Below, one piece after another: positions 58,808 to 64,000 of a stretch of DNA of 64,000 nt; positions within the stretch are counted from its first letter, which is position 1, and every line of letters starts with the position of its first letter. The DNA comes from Aerococcus sp. (GTDB taxonomy: Bacteria > Bacillota > Bacilli > Lactobacillales > Aerococcaceae). The stretch covers positions 17,067 through 81,066 of the forward strand of contig JAUMZL010000004.1 in the NCBI GenBank assembly GCA_030528155.1, given 5' to 3'. The position numbers and the translations under genes are program-made. The notes under the pieces were generated by a model. It did not search any database and was not told the origin of the DNA. It was given only the letters and a program-made list of their open reading frames with translations.

Positions 58808-59521
58808 ATGCGCAACGTAGCTGTAATTATTCCAGCATATGCTCCCGATCCTTCCTTAGTGGATTACGTAAAAACATTACTCAATGAGGTACGCCTGATT
58901 GTTGTCGTTGATGATGGCAATGGGGAAGATCAAGCGCCGTTGTTTGATACGCTTGCACAGTTCGATAAAGTGGTGGTGCTCCATCATTTAATTAATCGTG
59001 GCAAGGGTGTAGGGTTGAAGACGGCTTACGATTATCTCATTAAACATGCGACCACAATCGATGGGATAGTGACGAGTGATGCCGATGGTCAACTACTAGC
59101 CAAAGATGTGCTCCATGTGGCAGATGTTTTGTTGTCAAGTGACAACGATTGGGTATTGGGAGCACGGGCATTCGATCATGAATACACGCCATTGAAGAAT
59201 AAACTAGGTAATCATATGACATCGCGTCTCTTCCAACTGCTATTTGGCACGTTTTATCGCGATACCCAAACTGGGTTGCGCGGCTTCAAGCGCGAATTTT
59301 TGCTGATGATGGCGAACACACCAGGACAGAAATTTGAATACGAGATGAATGTGCTGATTGCGATGACCCTGAAGGATGCTCAGTACGAGGAAGTGCCGAT
59401 TGAGACCGTCTATGCCAAGGTCCAACCTACGCACTACAAGGTTTTGCACGATTCGCTGGCCATTGTCCAAAAAATGATCCAAGCCAAGCGTCATCCGGAG
59501 CGCCTATTGGGAGTCAAGTAG
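58808..59521 (+). CDS. Family 2 glycosyltransferase
   Basis: A GT-A fold glycosyltransferase of the dolichol-phosphate-mannose-synthase-like type; 237 residues. The N-terminus VAVIIPAYAPD, the nucleotide-binding VVDDGNGED, and the metal-binding SDADGQ (DXD-like) are clear. RDTQTGLRGFKREFL and FEYEMNVLIAM follow. It has no membrane segment. AGGAGGAAAG precedes the ATG, and an extended -10 (TGCTAAAAT) lies about 50 bp upstream. It overlaps functionally with the acyltransferase gene 1 bp later, suggesting a shared role in glycolipid or cell-surface lipid synthesis. Confidence 0.87.
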   Translation: MRNVAVIIPAYAPDPSLVDYVKTLLNEVRLIVVVDDGNGEDQAPLFDTLAQFDKVVVLHHLINRGKGVGLKTAYDYLIKHATTIDGIVTSDADGQLLAKDVLHVADVLLSSDNDWVLGARAFDHEYTPLKNKLGNHMTSRLFQLLFGTFYRDTQTGLRGFKREFLLMMANTPGQKFEYEMNVLIAMTLKDAQYEEVPIETVYAKVQPTHYKVLHDSLAIVQKMIQAKRHPERLLGVK

Positions 59522-59522
59522 T

Positions 59523-60227
59523 ATGAAGCCAAAGCGTTATGGGTATTTCTTTCAAATTTTACGGCACATTGCGCGGTTATTTTTCAAACGCTATCGTTTC
59601 CAAAGTCCACCAAAAGTCGATGGTCCAGTTGTTCTTGTTTCTCATCACCAAAACTTAGTGGGGCCATTTACCATTATGCTCTGGATTCCCATATTTGTTC
59701 GTATTTGGGTACTGGGAGTGTTCAGTCGCTTTAAGGATTGTTATCACCAATATGTGGATTGGACATTTACCAAACGTTTTCACATGCCTGTATGGTTAGC
59801 TAAGGTTTTAGCGGCGCCGGCCGCGCAAATTATCGTGACAGGGACGCGTTCGATGGGAGCTATTCCTGTCTTCCGTGGAACACGTGAAATTATGAAAACA
59901 ATGGAAGAATCACTAAAAACGCTCAAGGCAGGGACGCCGGTCTTGATTTTCCCAGACCGCGATTATGCCAGTGATTCTGGAGAAACAGGCGAAATCTACG
60001 CGGGCTTTTTGCATTTAGAAAAAATGTACTATCGCAAATATCATGAACATGTTAATTTCGTGCCCATGTTTTCCGATAAGCATGAACATTATATTCGTTT
60101 TGGCGAACCCATCCGTTTTCGTGATGATGAAACTTTTCGCAAAGGACGGGATCGCGTGGCTAAAGCACTAAGAGCGTCATTGAATGAATTAAATCTTGAA
60201 GGGGAGGAAGAGACTTCTTCCGAGTAA
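59523..60227 (+). CDS. PlsC-like acyltransferase
   Basis: A 234-residue protein of the 1-acyl-glycerol-phosphate acyltransferase (PlsC) superfamily. VVLVSHHQNLVGPF takes the place of the catalytic H(X)4D block, and the Asp is not where it normally lies. GAIPVFRGTREIMKTME and VLIFPDRDYASDSGETG match blocks II and III. The start follows the glycosyltransferase stop within 1 bp. Because the H(X)4D motif is atypical, the activity is uncertain; a lysophospholipid or glycolipid acyltransferase is most likely. Confidence 0.75.
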   Translation: MKPKRYGYFFQILRHIARLFFKRYRFQSPPKVDGPVVLVSHHQNLVGPFTIMLWIPIFVRIWVLGVFSRFKDCYHQYVDWTFTKRFHMPVWLAKVLAAPAAQIIVTGTRSMGAIPVFRGTREIMKTMEESLKTLKAGTPVLIFPDRDYASDSGETGEIYAGFLHLEKMYYRKYHEHVNFVPMFSDKHEHYIRFGEPIRFRDDETFRKGRDRVAKALRASLNELNLEGEEETSSE

Positions 60228-60427
60228 ATAAAACTTCCAGTCCAGTTGCCAAGTATGCACAGGATCGCTGACATTTTCTTTCCTTGGAGAAGATGTTTCG
60301 TAGCGGTGGTGTTGGCTGTTGGAGTGGAAGTTTTTGGCGTATGTGGATCGATTTGAAGAGGAAGTTCACTGCGCAAGGATAGTGGCTTGTGATACAATCA
60401 GCCTAAATGAGGAAGGGGGCGCACCGG

Positions 60428-61213
60428 ATGGAAAAAACTGGACGGCCGAAGAAGATTTTGGAAGTCGCATTGCTTGCTGGTCAGATCATGTGTGAGAGCA
60501 ATGCGGAATCCTATCGAGTGGAAGATACGATGAACCGAATTTTAACTTATTCCAAAGCGGCGTATGCCGTTGCTGTCTCTTTTTCAACGAGTATTTATGC
60601 TGTGTTGGATGATCCTACCTACACGTCCGGAAGCTATGTAGGAATCAAGCGGATTACTCGCCGCAGCAATAATTTGAATAAAATTTCCCAGGTGAATACC
60701 ATCTCACGCCAGCTACTCAGTGACAAGCTCACAGTGGATGAGGCGTTCAATGCTCTACAGCAGGTGCGGATGAACAAACCACAGTACAATACTTTTTGGA
60801 GTTCGTTAGGTGTTGTGGGCTTAGCGGTGAGTTTTGCCGTGATTTTTAAAGGAAGCGTGATGGATGTTGTTGGCGCGTTCCTCAATGGACTCATGCTGGC
60901 GGTTGTCATGCACTACATGGATCGCTATTTGTTGAATGAAGCGCTTCAAAACGTAGTCCAGTCCATGTTTGTGACAATTGGGGCGTATGCGTTGACGATG
61001 CTCCTTCTTCCAACGGCTAATCCCAATGCGATTATCATTGCTTCGCTCATGCCGATGGTGCCAGGAACCGCCATCACTAACTCCTTGCGTGACATTTTCC
61101 GCGAAGACTATCTGGCTGGTGGCGCCCGCATGATGGAAGCTTTCTTCAGTGCTTTGATGATTGCGCTCGGTTCAGTGGTAGGTTTAGCGATTATAAGGAG
61201 CGTGGTGGGATGA
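60428..61213 (+). CDS. Threonine/serine exporter family, large subunit
   Basis: A 261-residue protein with an N-terminal cytoplasmic DUF1212 (ThrE) domain and about five hydrophobic segments. The soluble part starts MEKTGRPKKILEVALLAGQIM, and the typical SNAESYRVEDTMNRIL follows. MVPGTAITNSLRDI is the conserved ThrE motif. I start it at 60428 after AGGAAGGGGG; the frame opens seven codons earlier across that ribosome site. It overlaps the next gene by 4 bp. The two together equal one fused ThrE exporter. Confidence 0.85.
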   Translation: MEKTGRPKKILEVALLAGQIMCESNAESYRVEDTMNRILTYSKAAYAVAVSFSTSIYAVLDDPTYTSGSYVGIKRITRRSNNLNKISQVNTISRQLLSDKLTVDEAFNALQQVRMNKPQYNTFWSSLGVVGLAVSFAVIFKGSVMDVVGAFLNGLMLAVVMHYMDRYLLNEALQNVVQSMFVTIGAYALTMLLLPTANPNAIIIASLMPMVPGTAITNSLRDIFREDYLAGGARMMEAFFSALMIALGSVVGLAIIRSVVG

Positions 61214-61935
61214 TCAGCTACTTGATACAATTAATTGCTGCATATGTGGTTGGAATCGCTTGTACATTGACCATTGAAGGCCCACGCAATATCCTATTCA
61301 AAGTTTCCATCATCGATACAGTGGGGTGGGCCGCATATTTATTAGCGATGGATTACTTGCGGCTGAGTATTCCGCTATCCAATTATGTTGCCGGTCTGGT
61401 TATTGCTGGCATGTCACATTGGTTCGCTAGAAAATTCCACGAACCTGTCACGGTATTCTTTATTCCTGGCTTCTTTACCTTGGTACCAGGGGGTGGGATG
61501 TATTACACCGCTTTCTATTTATTCCGTGGTGATACGGCGAGAGGACTGTCTGAACTCTCAACAACGCTTTTTATTGCTTTGGCGATTGCTTTAGCGGTAT
61601 TTACAGTGGATTCGTTTGTGTCGATCATGATGGGACAGCGATTCCCCAAGTTTATCCGGCGCTCACCGCGGCGGATGCGGACACACCGCAGAAGCGAAGC
61701 GCACAAGTTACACCCCAAGCAAACAATCGACCCTAACTTATTGCGCATGTCGCGCCGAATGCCCCTCTCTCTATCGGAATCAGCCGTGCTGATGAAGCGT
61801 TACACTGCCAATCACAGTAAAAAGGAAAGTCACAAAGAACAGGTAGCAGCTGAAGCAAAGTGTCTGAGAGAAATCGCTGACAAGAAGGCTAGTCATACTA
61901 AGCGGAAAGAAAAGGCGTTATTGAGAAAACCTTAG
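61210..61935 (+). CDS. Threonine/serine exporter family, small subunit with basic tail
   Basis: A 241-residue protein. The first 145 residues match the ThrE_2/DUF3815 family: five hydrophobic segments and the PGFFTLVPGGGMYYTAF motif. The last 95 residues are a hydrophilic, strongly basic tail (RRSPRRMRTHRRSEAHK and later KKES/KRKEK stretches), which is not part of the usual protein of about 150 residues. It overlaps the large subunit gene by 4 bp. The tail may bind nucleic acid or membrane, or may be read-through into formerly non-coding sequence. Confidence 0.8.
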   Translation: MISYLIQLIAAYVVGIACTLTIEGPRNILFKVSIIDTVGWAAYLLAMDYLRLSIPLSNYVAGLVIAGMSHWFARKFHEPVTVFFIPGFFTLVPGGGMYYTAFYLFRGDTARGLSELSTTLFIALAIALAVFTVDSFVSIMMGQRFPKFIRRSPRRMRTHRRSEAHKLHPKQTIDPNLLRMSRRMPLSLSESAVLMKRYTANHSKKESHKEQVAAEAKCLREIADKKASHTKRKEKALLRKP

Positions 61936-62277
61936 AGCGCTTGCATTAAAAAACATGTCCTTGCTATACTGAAATTATCCTTTTCATGACGGTGATTGAG
62001 CCAGTGATATGGCCTATTTTGTAGAAATAAATGGATCTAGGCAGATACGCTTATGGGGGAGAAATCACCGGATTGCAATGATCAGATTCGTCTAGTGAAG
62101 ACAGTAAGATCCCGATAATTCGGCTCGTCTGGTGGCGTAGATCTAAAGTGGTGGCTTAACCAAATTAGAGAAAAGAGAATGCTAAAGGTTAATGCAATTT
62201 TTTCTTGTTAGCAACAATAAATACAAAAAGTCGCGTACGTCATCTTAGCTGAAAGCGTACGTGAATGGAGGAAAATA
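61936..62277 (+). promoter_or_regulatory. Promoter and long leader of the CPBP protease gene
   Basis: TTGCAT (61941-61946), 18 bp, TATACT (61965-61970) with an extended TGC. About 300 nt of leader follow, with no gene. Two copies of GCGTACGT (62233-62240, 62255-62262), 22 bp apart (two helical turns), lie just before the ribosome site and could be an operator. Confidence 0.55.
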
Positions 62278-62997
62278 ATGAACACGAACGCATGGATCCA
62301 AGATGGCTATCCGAAGCAAAGTCGGTGGCTAAAAGTCATTTTGTTATTGTTATTATTTGTTGTTATGGATGTCATCATCCAAACGGGAGCGGCGACTTAT
62401 GCTATGACAGGATTGGGTATTACCAATTCCAATGAATTATTAATTGCTTTGAATGCTTATCCTTTGTACTTTTTAGTCCCAACAGTGCTGTGGGCAGGCA
62501 TGTTTATTGTGATTTTGAACCGGGCAGGTCTCCCCTTATTTTCTGGCTGGCAATGGAATCGAAAAAGTATCCAGCGTTGGCTGATCGGTGTAATTTTACT
62601 GATTATTGCCCAAATTGGTATGGCAAATCTTACGGCATGGCTGTATCCCAATCAGTTGTCGTCCGTCAATGAACAAATTCTAGAGAGTGCATTGCCTCAG
62701 ATGCCACTCTGGAAAACCGTGTTAGTTTTTTCTATTTATGCTCCGATCCGAGAAGAAGTCATCACGCGGGGATTGATCATGCGCTATTTATTTCCTAAAT
62801 ATCCTTACATTGGCATGGTTATCAGTGCAGTAGTCTTTGCTTCGCTACATGTGACGACGTTATGGATTCATTTCCTCACCTATTTCTTGATGGGACTTAT
62901 CTTCAGCTGGGTGTACTACCAAACGGGACGGATTGAATACTCAATCGGATTGCATATGTTTAATAATCTCGTATCAACAGTGCCGATGTATCTCTAA
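62278..62997 (+). CDS. CPBP-family intramembrane metalloprotease
   Basis: A 239-residue membrane protein of the CAAX protease/bacteriocin-processing (CPBP, Abi) family. Eight or so hydrophobic segments. The active-site motifs are intact: EExxxR as REEVITR (Glu159, Glu160, Arg164), FxxxH as FASLH (His191) and HxxxN as HMFNN (His226, Asn230). TGGAGGAAAAT precedes the ATG. In lactic bacteria such proteins act in bacteriocin self-immunity or peptide processing. No bacteriocin gene is seen beside it. Confidence 0.88.
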   Translation: MNTNAWIQDGYPKQSRWLKVILLLLLFVVMDVIIQTGAATYAMTGLGITNSNELLIALNAYPLYFLVPTVLWAGMFIVILNRAGLPLFSGWQWNRKSIQRWLIGVILLIIAQIGMANLTAWLYPNQLSSVNEQILESALPQMPLWKTVLVFSIYAPIREEVITRGLIMRYLFPKYPYIGMVISAVVFASLHVTTLWIHFLTYFLMGLIFSWVYYQTGRIEYSIGLHMFNNLVSTVPMYL

Positions 62998-63018
62998 TCT
63001 CACAAAGGGGGAACGACA

Positions 63019-63858
63019 ATGAATATTGAAAAGTGGTTTCCTCGTGGGAACTACAGTCTAGTGTCAAAACGATTGAGTGAACATAGCGGGGAACTATTGT
63101 GGGCATGGCGCGAAACGCCGAAGCGTGAGGATGATAGTGGGTGGCGCTTTTTGAGTTTACACGATACACAGCAGACCTTGAGCAGGGAAGCGCCGCGCTA
63201 CCTCACTTACGAAGATCTGTTGGAGATAGAGCCAGCCATCGCAAAGATTTACAGCTATCCGGTGGGAATTGATGCCCAATTAGCACGTCATCAAGGGAAA
63301 AAGCAATTTGTCTACAATGATACGTTTGAACTTGTCCAGGGGGCGAGTGATTTAGTGACACTGCCACTGGACGACCCAGCGTTTCGACAACACTTTCCGA
63401 CTGTCGCTCGTTTACTCGATCGACAGCACCACCAGCGCACGTATGGTTTAGACCAGAAAGAGCTCGATCAATTGAATCAAGCCACACAGCAAATAGAACA
63501 ATTGATCAGCGTGCTTTTGGGGACACGTACGGATGAATTAACAGATAGCGAACTATATTTATTAACAGGCATTGCTTTAGGCTATCAAGAACGATTACAA
63601 CAAGATTTTCTGAATGTACCTATGCATCGATTGACCAACTTTTTGCTCGCCTATTTAGAGCGGCGCTTCCACCTTTCTTTAGCCGAGGGACAGCAGATTG
63701 TCTGGAATTATCAGCATGATGATAATGAACCAGCTATCCAGAAGCAGATGATGAGATATGGGCAGGCATTCTATCAGTGGCTTAAGGATCAAAAATTAGC
63801 AGAGATTAATGAAGAGTACCGGCAAATTTGTGCTTATTATCTTACAGATCGAGATTGA
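63019..63858 (+). CDS. Hypothetical protein with DUF2185-like segment
   Basis: A 279-residue soluble protein. The first 60 residues contain REDDSGWRFLS followed by a hydrophilic stretch, resembling the DSGWRFFSGDE motif of DUF2185 proteins, some of which are immunity proteins. The rest is helical, charged and Gln-rich and not recognised. It starts 21 bp after the CPBP protease stop with AAAGGGGG upstream, so the two are probably co-transcribed. A shared role in immunity is conceivable but unproven. Confidence 0.6.
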   Translation: MNIEKWFPRGNYSLVSKRLSEHSGELLWAWRETPKREDDSGWRFLSLHDTQQTLSREAPRYLTYEDLLEIEPAIAKIYSYPVGIDAQLARHQGKKQFVYNDTFELVQGASDLVTLPLDDPAFRQHFPTVARLLDRQHHQRTYGLDQKELDQLNQATQQIEQLISVLLGTRTDELTDSELYLLTGIALGYQERLQQDFLNVPMHRLTNFLLAYLERRFHLSLAEGQQIVWNYQHDDNEPAIQKQMMRYGQAFYQWLKDQKLAEINEEYRQICAYYLTDRD

Positions 63859-63965
63859 TATCGCGTGATTTTTCGTAAAACAATAGTTTGCGTCAAACCG
63901 CTGCAAAAAAAATACGTAGATTGCAACTTTAAATGGAACACTTTGCTCTGATAGAAAGTATTATC

Positions 63966-63997
63966 TTAAATGCATTGGCCTAGGCCAATGCATTTAA
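63966..63997. repeat. 32-bp perfect palindrome at the window end
   Basis: The arms (TTAAATGCATTGGCCT and complement) meet with no loop. No T-run follows inside the window. It may be a terminator stem for the preceding gene or a protein site. Confidence 0.5.
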
Positions 63998-64000
63998 TTT

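Noticed and set aside
59870-59895. GGAACACGTGAAAT in the acyltransferase gene
   Set aside because: The central bases and spacing do not fit parS.
60256-60357. Short plus-strand ORF between the acyltransferase and ThrE genes
   Set aside because: No ribosome site; looks like normal intergenic DNA.
62008-62094. 28-codon ORF in the leader of the CPBP protease gene
   Set aside because: No ribosome site and no recognisable features.

Overview
The window is a chromosomal replication-origin region of a low-GC Gram-positive bacterium. Gene content and order point to Bacillota, order Lactobacillales: dnaA-dnaN-yaaA-recF-gyrB-gyrA, rpsF-ssb-rpsR, gdpP-rplI-dnaB-purA, a pneumococcal-type maltodextrin operon, a lactobacillus-type folate cluster and a streptococcal-type histidine/one-carbon cluster. 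I cannot fix the family; something near Aerococcaceae or Carnobacteriaceae is a guess.

Left arm (1-19000). A minus-strand histidine-degradation/one-carbon operon (ftcD, fchA, fhs, APC permease, hutH cut by the window edge) has a good promoter and a cre site. It diverges from a plus-strand tetrahydrofolate cluster (folC, folB, folK, folE, a HAM1-type pyrophosphatase, folP). A minus-strand maltodextrin operon (msmK-type ATPase, malE, malF, malG, malA) diverges from a cytoplasmic GH13 amylase, with cre and LacI-type operators between them. The rpmH-rnpA genes often found beside dnaA in Bacillota are not within 19 kb upstream.

Origin (19000-28800). DnaA boxes lie on both sides of dnaA. The dnaA-dnaN gap ends in a textbook run of DnaA-trios (the unwinding element). 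Next come dnaN, a leader RNA with its own promoter and terminator, then yaaA, recF, gyrB and gyrA.

Accessory stretch (28800-43270). This holds a frameshifted MFS transporter, an AAC(3)-type acetyltransferase with apbE, an amino-acid permease, a two-component system with an ABC-2 transporter, a NatAB-like exporter, and a second ABC transporter preceded by a start/stop-coupled 17-residue hydrophobic peptide.

Ribosomal/replication genes and the centromere-like island (43400-54900). Between rpsR and gdpP there are about 4 kb without a convincing gene. The left end carries a second dense DnaA-box cluster (five perfect boxes). The rest carries nine parS or parS-like 16-mers within about 3.5 kb, several at the centre of much longer perfect palindromes. 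This is the most striking feature of the window. No parB, parA or noc gene is present in it. gdpP, rplI, an acetyltransferase gene, dnaB and purA follow.

Right end (54900-64000). This contains a YhdH-type oxidoreductase, a small repeat array, tRNA-Lys(CTT), a glycerate kinase gene frameshifted in a G6 tract, a DUF1275 protein, a glycosyltransferase/acyltransferase pair, a two-gene ThrE-type exporter, a CPBP intramembrane protease and a DUF2185-like protein.

All function calls rest on motif and family recognition by eye. No database search was run.
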